A DNA stretch of 7,542 nt from Tannerella sp. (lineage in GTDB: Bacteria; Bacteroidota; Bacteroidia; Bacteroidales; Tannerellaceae), in the NCBI GenBank assembly GCA_031269635.1, contig JAISYY010000381.1, positions 1 to 7,542 of the forward strand, read 5' to 3'. The notes below the pieces were generated by a model. That model was given only the letters and a program-made list of their open reading frames with translations, had not been told where the DNA came from and did no database searches. Below are positions 1 through 6,334 of this stretch, in pieces (the stretch's first letter is position 1; every line of letters starts with the position of its first letter). Made by a program: the position numbers and the translations under genes.

Positions 1-406
1 TCAATGTCGTATCATGCCCTAAAATCATATCTAAGCTATGATCCTTTAACCTTACGCTATCAACAGGTATGATTACTTTAATAACGCAAGTATCCCTATA
101 GTTTGTCGGATGTGTTCTGACTATCAATTTTGTCTCCCCGACAACCTTCCCTGTAATCATACACGTCGTATCATCCGTCATCACAGTATCAATTTTAGAA
201 ACATCGGTAATCTTCCACTCAACCGACTTATTCGCCGCATCAGACGGAAGAACATTAGCAACCAGTATATCCATACTGTCCACTCCTAACGTTATGGTAT
301 CCTTATTCAACTGAACACCTGTCACAATCTGCGCCTTTACGTTTATGAAAAAAAACGCCGAAAACGCAAGCATAAGCACTGTTCTTTTTGTAATTCTTAT
401 TTTCAT
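1..406 (-). CDS. Secreted bacterial Ig-like (BIG_2) domain protein, N-terminal part, runs off left edge
   Basis: Reading the minus strand from the ATG at 406-404 gives 135 uninterrupted codons to the window edge, so only the N-terminus is present. Residues 1-25 form a signal peptide: basic start MKIRITKR, a hydrophobic core (VLMLAFSAFFFI) and a likely cleavage after VKA or VKAQ. Residues about 27-113 look like one bacterial Ig-like group 2 domain: a V-x-L opening strand, LGVDS, VLPSDA, a core Trp (VEW, residue 64), MITGKVVGETKLIV, then a closing strand DTCVIKVIIP. A second similar unit seems to start at residue 115 (VDSVRLKDHSLDMILG), suggesting tandem domains. Cys82 and Cys107 lie in strands that could face each other and form a disulfide after export; this is inferred. 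BIG_2 domains usually occur in surface or secreted adhesion or polymer-binding proteins; the specific role here cannot be told. GC is about 39% by count. The gene has its own likely promoter at 481-488. Confidence 0.8.
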   Translation of the reverse strand, partial: MKIRITKRTVLMLAFSAFFFINVKAQIVTGVQLNKDTITLGVDSMDILVANVLPSDAANKSVEWKITDVSKIDTVMTDDTTCMITGKVVGETKLIVRTHPTNYRDTCVIKVIIPVDSVRLKDHSLDMILGHDTTL

Positions 407-480
407 AATTGCTATTTTTTAATAATTAATCCATCCATACCAATCTACACTCTTTTTTATTTTTCATTTTGTACATTTCG

Positions 481-488
481 CAAAGATA
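481..488 (-). promoter_or_regulatory. Bacteroidota-type -7 promoter element for the Ig-like gene
   Basis: Read on the minus strand this is TATCTTTG, an exact match to the Bacteroidota primary sigma -7 consensus TAnnTTTG. It is followed by CGAAATG, and the start codon lies about 70 nt downstream, giving a moderate AT-rich 5' leader. I do not find a clear -33 TTG at the usual distance, so the call rests on the -7 box and its placement upstream of a gene on the correct strand. Confidence 0.55.
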
Positions 489-616
489 CAACAATAATAA
501 GGTAAAAAATGCTGATAAATGAAATCAAAACAACATTTCACATATAATCGTCAAATTAAATCAATTATTCACATTTTAGATGGCGAATTAATATGTCTTT
601 GCATTAGAACACAAAT

Positions 617-646
617 AAAAAAACGGTCTTCCAAAAGATTTTTTTT
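617..646 (-). terminator. Weak intrinsic terminator downstream of the aldehyde dehydrogenase
   Basis: Read on the minus strand, 8 A's are followed by a small hairpin TCTT-TTGG-AAGA, then CCG and 7 T's. The stem can be extended by pairing the A-run with the T-run around a CCG bulge. It starts about 11 nt past the TAG stop of the dehydrogenase at 658-660, the right place for its terminator. The layout is nearly symmetrical, so a plus-strand transcript would also form hairpin plus T-tract. The GC-poor 4-bp core stem makes this a modest call. Confidence 0.4.
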
Positions 647-657
647 ACTGATTACTC

Positions 658-2031
658 CTATCCCAAATACATCTGTTTCAGCATTTTCACATGATCGGCG
701 TATGGCGGGAAAAGAGGCGACGGGTCATCCGTCAAAGCCCGGTTGAGTATGCATTTCTTATGCGAAAATGTTTCGATGCTCCATTTTCCCTGGTAAAAGC
801 CATGACCGCTGTTTCCTACGCCGCCAAATGGGAGGTTTGTGTTAAGCATGTGCATCAATGTGGCGTTAACGCAACCGCCGCCGTATGAAACACGATTAAT
901 AATCAGGCTTTCTACTTCCTTATCCGTCGTATAAAGATACAGCGCAAGCGGTTTTTCGCGTCCGGCAAGTGTTTTTACGACCTCTTCCATGTTTTCGAAA
1001 GTCATCACGGGCAATATGGGGCCGAATACTTCCTCCTGCATGATTTTACTGTCCCACGTAATGCCGTCAATGATCGTCGGCGAGATAAATAACCGGCTCT
1101 CGTCCGTCTCGCCGCCAAAGACGATATTTCCTTCTTTCATCAGCGTCAGCAGTTGCTCAAAGCGGCGACGATTGATGATCCGGCCGAAATCGGCATTGTT
1201 TTTAATATCATCGCCGTAAAAAGCGCTAATCTGATTTTTAAGCGCGTCGATAAGCTTATCTTTCACATCTTTATGAACCCAGATATAATCGGGCGCAACA
1301 CAAGTCTGTCCGGCATTGATGAACTTACCCCAGCAGATGGAAGCTACCGAGCGTTCAATATCCGCCGATTTATCGACAATACAGGGACTTTTCCCGCCGA
1401 GTTCGAGCGCCGTCGGGGTCAGGTGGCGGGCTGCTGCCTGCGCAACGATACGGCCGACATTCGTGCTTCCCGTATAAAGGATAAAGTCAAAACGTTCTTT
1501 CAGCAATTCGGTTGTTCCCTCAACGCCACATTCTATCGCAACGCAGTATTCCTCATCGAAAGCAGTGTTTATGATATCAGCCAGCACTTTCGACGTGGCC
1601 GGAGCGACTTCCGACGGTTTGACAATGCAACAATTCCCGGCGGCCAGGGCGCCGACCATCGGTTTAAAACAAAGGACAAAGGGATAATTCCACGTATTGA
1701 GAATTAATACCGTCCCGTAAGGTTCGTAATAAATCGTGCTTTCCGCCTGCCCGAACAGCGGGGACGTACTTACTTCTACGGGTTTTGTCCACGATTCCAG
1801 GTTTTCGACCGCACCGTTTATTTCATCAATCATAGCCGTCACTTCCGTTGCAAACGCTTCAAATTCGCATTTCTTCAAATCTTTATAAAGAGATGCCTCC
1901 ACATCCCTATGCTTTTCGATTACGACCTGACGAAGTTTCTTTAACTGTTCGATCCGAAACTCAATATTTCGAGTTTTTCCTGTAGCAAAAAATGCTCTCT
2001 GTTTTTCAATAAGTTGTTTGTAATCAGCCAT
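658..2031 (-). CDS. Aldehyde dehydrogenase, class 3 (ALDH3-like) family, NAD(P)-dependent
   Basis: This complete 457-residue protein should oxidise an aldehyde to its carboxylate with NAD(P)+ in the cytoplasm. Its length suits the class 3 group (about 450-500), which is shorter than class 1/2 enzymes. Visible motifs in order: NTWNYP at 112-117 with the oxyanion Asn115; KPSE at 138-141 for cofactor binding; YTGST at 186-190 in the Rossmann fold; the general base Glu210 in ELGGKSP; the nucleophile Cys244 in GQTCVAPDY, a form typical of fatty and aromatic aldehyde dehydrogenases; EEVFGP at 333-338; and PFGGVGNSG at 401-409. All key catalytic residues are present. There is no signal peptide and no hydrophobic C-terminal anchor as in eukaryotic fatty-aldehyde enzymes. 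The ATG at 2031 is chosen because MADYKQLIEKQRAFF matches a usual class 3 N-terminus; the leader upstream is A-rich without a Shine-Dalgarno. Substrate is unknown; medium or long-chain or aromatic aldehydes are likely by family. It is divergent from the efflux operon and lies 250 nt upstream of the Ig-like gene. Confidence 0.93.
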   Translation of the reverse strand: MADYKQLIEKQRAFFATGKTRNIEFRIEQLKKLRQVVIEKHRDVEASLYKDLKKCEFEAFATEVTAMIDEINGAVENLESWTKPVEVSTSPLFGQAESTIYYEPYGTVLILNTWNYPFVLCFKPMVGALAAGNCCIVKPSEVAPATSKVLADIINTAFDEEYCVAIECGVEGTTELLKERFDFILYTGSTNVGRIVAQAAARHLTPTALELGGKSPCIVDKSADIERSVASICWGKFINAGQTCVAPDYIWVHKDVKDKLIDALKNQISAFYGDDIKNNADFGRIINRRRFEQLLTLMKEGNIVFGGETDESRLFISPTIIDGITWDSKIMQEEVFGPILPVMTFENMEEVVKTLAGREKPLALYLYTTDKEVESLIINRVSYGGGCVNATLMHMLNTNLPFGGVGNSGHGFYQGKWSIETFSHKKCILNRALTDDPSPLFPPYADHVKMLKQMYLG

Positions 2032-2196
2032 TTTTTTAGTTTTTAGCGTTTATTTCAGTGGTAAAGATACATTTTTTTCAAAAAAAACATTCACAAAGCC
2101 TTTTTATTTCGCATGTATTAAACCTTTTCTTACTTCAACAGTCATATCCTTTCGTATTTACAATTACATTTTTATATACTATTAACAGGAAACGGT
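2032..2196. other. Divergent intergenic region between aldehyde dehydrogenase and efflux operon
   Basis: This AT-rich 165-nt spacer must hold the start signals for both directions. On the minus strand a -7-like box is visible at 2062-2069. On the plus strand I find no TAnnTTTG match and no TTG trinucleotide in 2101-2196; the nearest approximations are TACATTTT at 2165-2172 and TATCCTTTCG at 2145-2154, neither convincing. An imperfect inverted pair, GTATTTA near 2154 and TATATAC near 2173, is too weak to call an operator. AGGA at 2187-2190 sits 6 nt before the adaptor ATG and is a possible ribosome binding site. Confidence 0.5.
2062..2069 (-). promoter_or_regulatory. Probable -7 promoter element for the aldehyde dehydrogenase
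   Basis: The minus strand reads TATCTTTA, matching the Bacteroidota -7 consensus TAnnTTTG in all but the last base. It lies about 30 nt upstream of the dehydrogenase start, leaving a short A-rich leader. A TTTG occurs further upstream (2094-2097 on this strand), but the gap of 24 nt is longer than the usual 19-21, so the -33 element is doubtful. Confidence 0.45.
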
Positions 2197-3294
2197 ATGA
2201 CTAAATCAATAAGATGGATTTTGACAAGTATTATCTTGTTATTCATAACAGGAATAGTTTTATTCCCCCGTATTAAAAAACAGGCAGAGCCGGGAGGAGA
2301 AGCCGCAAAATCCGCACCGGCTCTGTCGCAAAGACGGTTGCCTTTAAATATTAATGCCGTAATAATGAAGATACAGTCTCTTACGGATAAGATCATCAGT
2401 CCGGGCGTCACGATCCCGGACGAGGAGGTCGACTTGTCCTTCGAATCATCCGGTAAAATCGTCAGTATCCATTTCAATGAAGGTACGCATGTGAAGAAAG
2501 GCGATCTGCTGGCTAAAATTAACGACAAGCCGTTGCAGGCGGAATTGAAAAAACTGGAAGCGCAGATTCCGCTGGCTAAAGAACGTGTGTTCCGCCAGGG
2601 GACGTTACTTAAAAAAGATGCGGTAAGCCAGGAAGCGTACGAACAGGTGACGACGGAACTGGACAAACTGATGGCCGATATAGAACTCGTCAAAGCCAGA
2701 ATACTTCAAACCGAATTGCGTGCTCCGTTCGACGGAGTCATCGGATTGCGCCTCGTGAGCGAAGGAGCCTACACTACACCGTCGACCATTGTTGCCAACC
2801 TGACCAAAATAAGCCCGTTAAAAATCGAATTTTCCATCCCGGAAAGTTACGTTTCGGACGTTTCGGACGGCACGAATATTACATTTTACATGGAGGGATC
2901 GGACAAGATGCTGCAAAAGTACAGCGCCAGGGTTTATGCCGTGGAAAGCAAGGTCTCTTTAGAAACTTATACGTTAAAGGTACGTGCGATTTACCCGAAC
3001 ACAAACGAGGCGATTTTACCGGGACGGTTCCTGTCCGTCGAAGTAGTCAAACGCGAAATCAAAAATGCACTGGCCGTACCAAGCGAAGCGATTATACCCG
3101 AAATGGGGAAAAATATCGTGTACGTATGTAAGAACGGTGAAGCAAAAGCGACGGAAATCATTACCGGGCTGCGTACGGAAAGCCATGTGCAGGCGCTCGA
3201 AGGACTTATGCCCGGCGATACCGTCATCACGACGGGTGTGATGCAGTTACGTACGGGAATAAAAGTCAATATTGATAACCTGAAAGAAGAATAG
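2197..3294 (+). CDS. RND efflux periplasmic adaptor subunit (membrane fusion protein, HlyD/AcrA type)
   Basis: This 365-residue protein is the bridge between the inner-membrane pump and the outer-membrane channel. Residues 1-4 are short and polar, and 5-23 form a single hydrophobic segment (WILTSIILLFITGIVLF). There is no lipobox Cys, so it is probably held by a signal anchor, as in MdtA-like adaptors, and not lipidated like AcrA or MexA. A flexible linker covers about 25-65. The split lipoyl domain is visible as SSGKIVSIHFNEGTHVKKGD (84-103) and ELRAPFDGVIGLRLVSEGAY (173-192), flanking a short alpha-hairpin (about 111-171) that would contact the channel. A beta-barrel follows (about 206-285, with IPESYV and LPGRFLSVEV), then a membrane-proximal domain (286-360, with AVPSEAII and GLMPGDTVITTG). 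The start is chosen because it gives the complete anchor and has AGGA 6 nt upstream. The stop TAG is separated by one base from the pump start, so the two genes are cotranscribed and probably translationally coupled. Confidence 0.93.
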   Translation: MTKSIRWILTSIILLFITGIVLFPRIKKQAEPGGEAAKSAPALSQRRLPLNINAVIMKIQSLTDKIISPGVTIPDEEVDLSFESSGKIVSIHFNEGTHVKKGDLLAKINDKPLQAELKKLEAQIPLAKERVFRQGTLLKKDAVSQEAYEQVTTELDKLMADIELVKARILQTELRAPFDGVIGLRLVSEGAYTTPSTIVANLTKISPLKIEFSIPESYVSDVSDGTNITFYMEGSDKMLQKYSARVYAVESKVSLETYTLKVRAIYPNTNEAILPGRFLSVEVVKREIKNALAVPSEAIIPEMGKNIVYVCKNGEAKATEIITGLRTESHVQALEGLMPGDTVITTGVMQLRTGIKVNIDNLKEE

Positions 3295-3295
3295 C

Positions 3296-6200
3296 ATGGC
3301 GAATATTTCCGAATTAAGCATTAAACGTCCGGTCTTAGCCACCGTAATGGTGCTTGTCATCCTGCTGTTCGGCATGATCGGTTACAGGTCGCTCGGCGTG
3401 CGCGAATATCCGAGCGTCGACCGGCCGATTATTTCCGTCAACACGTCCTATCCCGGAGCGAACGCCGAAGTTATCATGAACCAGATTACGGAACCGCTGG
3501 AACAAAACGTCAACGGCATTCCCGGCATACGTTCGCTCAGCAGCGTCAGCAGCCAGGGGAACAGCCGCATCACCGTAGAATTTGAACTTTCGGTCGACCT
3601 CGAAACGGCGGCGAACGACGTACGCGACAAGGTATCGCGTGCACAGCGTTATCTTCCGCGCGACTGCGATCCCCCTATCGTATCAAAAGCCGACGCCGAC
3701 GCGACTCCAATCATGCAGATAGGCATCCGCAGCAGCCGGCGGTCGCTCATGGAACTGACCGAGATCGCCGAACTGACCGTAAAAGAGCGCTTGCAAACCA
3801 TTCAGAACGTCAGCGGCGTGAGTATATGGGGAGAAAAACGTTATTCCATGCGCCTTTGGCTCGACCCGGTCAAAATGGCCGGTTACGGCATAACGCCTCT
3901 CGACATCAGGAATGCGGTAGAGGCGGAAAATGTGGAACTTCCGTCCGGAAGCATCGAAGGAAATACGGTTGAACTGTCAATCCGCACGATGGGCCTGATG
4001 CATACGGCTAAAGAATTTAACGACCTTATTGTCAAGGAAAACAATAATAATATCGTCCGTTTCAAGGATATAGGCCAGGCGGAACTCTCGCCGGAAGACA
4101 TAAAAAGTATCATGAAGCGGAACGGCGAACCGATGGTAATAAACGTGATCATACCGCAGCCCGGAGCAAATCATATCGAAATAGCGAATGAAGCCTACGT
4201 GCGTATCGAACAGCTCAAAAAAGACCTGCCGGAAGACGTCACGATTGAGATGATTTACGATAATACCCTGTTTATCCGTGCATCCATCAACGAAGTGGAA
4301 GAAACCATCTATGTGGCGTTTATCCTCGTCGTCCTGGTTATCTTCCTTTTCCTGCGCGACTGGCGCGTTACGCTTATTCCCGTGGTCGTTATACCGGTAT
4401 CATTGGTCGGGGCGTTTTTCGTCATGTTCATTGCCGGATTTTCGATTAACGTACTGACGATGTTAGCGATTGTGCTGTCCGTCGGACTGGTCGTTGACGA
4501 TGCAATCGTCGTGACAGAGAACATCTATGTACGCATCGAACGCGGAATGACGCCCAATGCAGCCGGGATAGAAGGCTCGAAAGAGATCTTTTTCGCCGTC
4601 GTATCCACGACCATCACGCTTATCGCCGTATTCATCCCGATTGTGTTTATGGAAGGTATGACGGGACGCCTGTTCAAGGAGTTCAGTATCGTCATTGCAG
4701 GCTCCGTAGGTATTTCGGCTTTTGTGGCGCTGACTTTCACGCCGATGCTGGCGACGAAACTGCTGAAACGCCGTGAAAAGAAAAACTGGCTGTACCGGAA
4801 AACCGAACCCGTTTTTGAAGGATTAAATAATATTTACTCCAAATCGCTGAATTTCTTCCTGTTGAGAAAATGGATTTCGATACCGCTTGTACTGTTTTTC
4901 TTAGGCTCTATTGCTTATTTGTGGCGGAAAATACCTTCGGAACTTTCGCCGCTGGAAGACCGCTCCCAAATATCAATCAACATCCGGGGACCGGAAGGCG
5001 CTACGTACGAATTTGTACGTAATTTTTCGGAAAAAATAGAGCAGATCGCCGATTCCGTAGCCTACGAAAGAAACTCGACAACGACACGCGCATTCGGCGC
5101 TTCGGGATTTATCACCGTCATACTGCCGGATATACGGATGCGCGAGCGTTCGCAGATGGAAATAGCCGAACAGCTTTCGACCGAAGTCAGGAAAGAGACG
5201 CTGGCAAGGGGGTTTGTACAGCAACAGTCTACGTTCGCCGACAGACGCGGGGGAATGCCCGTGCAATATGTACTGCAAACGACCAACATTGAAAAGTTAG
5301 AGCAGTTCTTGCCCGAATTTATGCTGAAAGTAAACGAAAGTCCCGTCTTCCAAATGGCTGACGCAAACCTGAAGTTCACAAAACCGGAAGTACGTATGGA
5401 AATTAACCGCGACAAGGCGTCGCTGCTCGGCGTAAGCACCCGGAATATCGCCCAGACACTGCAATATGCGCTGAGCGGCCAGCGCATGGGTTATTTCTAC
5501 ATGAACGGCAAGCAATACCAGATATTGGGCGAAATAAACCGCCAGCAGCGCAATACGCCGCTCAACCTGAAATCCATCTATGTCAGGAATAACAGCGGCG
5601 CGATGATTCAGCTCGATAACGTCGTCGCGTTAGTAGAGAATGTAGCCCCTCCGCAGCTATACCGTTACAACCGTTTTGTTTCTGCGACGATCTCCAGCGG
5701 TCTGAATAAGGGATACACGCTCGGCGAGGGACTGGAAGAAATGGACCGGATCGCCAGGGAAGTGTTGGACGAAAGTTTCCGCACGGCTCTTTCGGGAGAA
5801 TCCAAAGATTTTCGCGAGAGTTCGGACAGCCTTATGTTTGCGCTGGTTTTGGCGTTAATCATGATTTACCTTGTCCTGGCCGCACAGTTTGAAAGCTTCA
5901 AAGACCCGCTGATTGTGATGTTCACCGTTCCGCTGGCCGTCGCCGGAGCCTTATGGTTTATGTATAGCGGGAATATCACGATGAATATTTTCAGCCAGAT
6001 AGGTATCATCATGCTGATCGGGCTGGTGGCAAAGAACGGTATTTTAATTGTCGAATTTGCCAATCAGCGGCAAAATGTGGGAATTAACAAGGACGAGGCG
6101 ATACGGACGGCCTCCGTTCAGCGCCTCCGTCCGATTCTGATGACAAGCGCCTCCACGATACTCGGACTGTTGCCGTTGATGTTTGCTTCGGCGGAAGGCG

Positions 6201-6334
6201 CGAACGGACGTATCGCAATGGGAACGTCCGTCGTCGGCGGAATGTTGGTTTCCACCTTCCTGACGCTTTACATCGTGCCTGCCATGTACAGTTTTATTGC
6301 GACAAACCTGCAAAATAAAAAAGAAAAAAAATGA
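3296..6334 (+). CDS. Inner-membrane RND multidrug efflux transporter (HAE1/AcrB-MdtB-like)
   Basis: This 1012-residue protein is the proton-driven pump of the tripartite system. It shows the full RND duplication: TM1 at about 12-30, a periplasmic porter domain (31-335), TM2-6 (336-488), a cytoplasmic link, TM7 (526-543), a second porter domain (544-842), and TM8-12 (843-1000). The proton relay is intact: Asp401-Asp402 in TM4 (GLVVDDAIVVTENI) and Lys913 in TM10 (GLVAKNGILIVEFAN). The Asp pair places it in the hydrophobe/amphiphile HAE1 branch and not the heavy-metal HME branch. Other landmarks are IKRPVLATVM at 9-18, SYPGA at 51-55, FLFLRDWR at 350-357 and AAQFESF at 862-868. It is slightly shorter than E. 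coli AcrB (1049) but no segment is obviously missing. The ATG follows the adaptor stop after one base and gives the standard N-terminus. The 3' end overlaps the channel gene by 4 nt. Likely substrates are drugs, dyes, bile salts or detergents by family; none can be named from sequence. Confidence 0.96.
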   Translation: MANISELSIKRPVLATVMVLVILLFGMIGYRSLGVREYPSVDRPIISVNTSYPGANAEVIMNQITEPLEQNVNGIPGIRSLSSVSSQGNSRITVEFELSVDLETAANDVRDKVSRAQRYLPRDCDPPIVSKADADATPIMQIGIRSSRRSLMELTEIAELTVKERLQTIQNVSGVSIWGEKRYSMRLWLDPVKMAGYGITPLDIRNAVEAENVELPSGSIEGNTVELSIRTMGLMHTAKEFNDLIVKENNNNIVRFKDIGQAELSPEDIKSIMKRNGEPMVINVIIPQPGANHIEIANEAYVRIEQLKKDLPEDVTIEMIYDNTLFIRASINEVEETIYVAFILVVLVIFLFLRDWRVTLIPVVVIPVSLVGAFFVMFIAGFSINVLTMLAIVLSVGLVVDDAIVVTENIYVRIERGMTPNAAGIEGSKEIFFAVVSTTITLIAVFIPIVFMEGMTGRLFKEFSIVIAGSVGISAFVALTFTPMLATKLLKRREKKNWLYRKTEPVFEGLNNIYSKSLNFFLLRKWISIPLVLFFLGSIAYLWRKIPSELSPLEDRSQISINIRGPEGATYEFVRNFSEKIEQIADSVAYERNSTTTRAFGASGFITVILPDIRMRERSQMEIAEQLSTEVRKETLARGFVQQQSTFADRRGGMPVQYVLQTTNIEKLEQFLPEFMLKVNESPVFQMADANLKFTKPEVRMEINRDKASLLGVSTRNIAQTLQYALSGQRMGYFYMNGKQYQILGEINRQQRNTPLNLKSIYVRNNSGAMIQLDNVVALVENVAPPQLYRYNRFVSATISSGLNKGYTLGEGLEEMDRIAREVLDESFRTALSGESKDFRESSDSLMFALVLALIMIYLVLAAQFESFKDPLIVMFTVPLAVAGALWFMYSGNITMNIFSQIGIIMLIGLVAKNGILIVEFANQRQNVGINKDEAIRTASVQRLRPILMTSASTILGLLPLMFASAEGANGRIAMGTSVVGGMLVSTFLTLYIVPAMYSFIATNLQNKKEKK
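6317..6334 (+). other. A-rich stop/start overlap coupling pump and channel genes
   Basis: The pump ends with codons aaa aaa gaa aaa aaa tga, and the channel ATG (6331-6333) overlaps the TGA stop (6332-6334) as ATGA. Ribosomes finishing the pump can therefore restart directly on the channel, favouring balanced synthesis of both. The 8-A run (6324-6331) also serves as an A-rich leader to the start, in keeping with weak Shine-Dalgarno use in this group. The run is in register for a -1 slippery heptamer A_AAA_AAA at 6325-6331 just before the stop; whether slippage occurs is not known. Confidence 0.7.

Noticed and set aside
594..601. Plus-strand TGTCTTTG resembling a -7 promoter box
   Set aside because: It differs from TAnnTTTG at the second base, has no -33 TTG, and points to no plus-strand gene, only to the terminator about 20-45 nt downstream. 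A transcript from it would be about 40 nt.
519..746. A 75-codon plus-strand open frame across the spacer and the 3' end of the dehydrogenase
   Set aside because: It runs through the A-run, hairpin and T-run of the likely terminator and into antisense dehydrogenase sequence. The peptide has no coherent composition or domain.
1153..1707. A 184-codon plus-strand open frame opposite the aldehyde dehydrogenase
   Set aside because: It lies wholly antisense to a gene with all ALDH catalytic motifs. Its translation shows no recognisable family, and it has no promoter or leader of its own. It is a shadow of the GC-rich dehydrogenase reading frame.
2172..2693. A 173-codon minus-strand open frame overlapping the adaptor start and the spacer
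   Set aside because: It is antisense to the adaptor, which has clear lipoyl and barrel domains. The Ser-rich translation is typical of an antisense frame.
2851..2868. Perfect 9-nt tandem repeat (gtttcggac twice) in the adaptor
   Set aside because: It encodes VSDVSD between Tyr218 and Gly225 of the beta-barrel, and that loop seems to be of normal length for the family. There is no sign of an insertion, so it is probably a chance repeat of Ser-Asp codons.
3296..6334. Heavy-metal (CusA-like, HME) identity for the RND pump
   Set aside because: TM4 carries the Asp401-Asp402 pair in GLVVDDAIVV, as in the drug-exporting HAE1 branch. There is no Met-rich metal relay visible in the porter domain.
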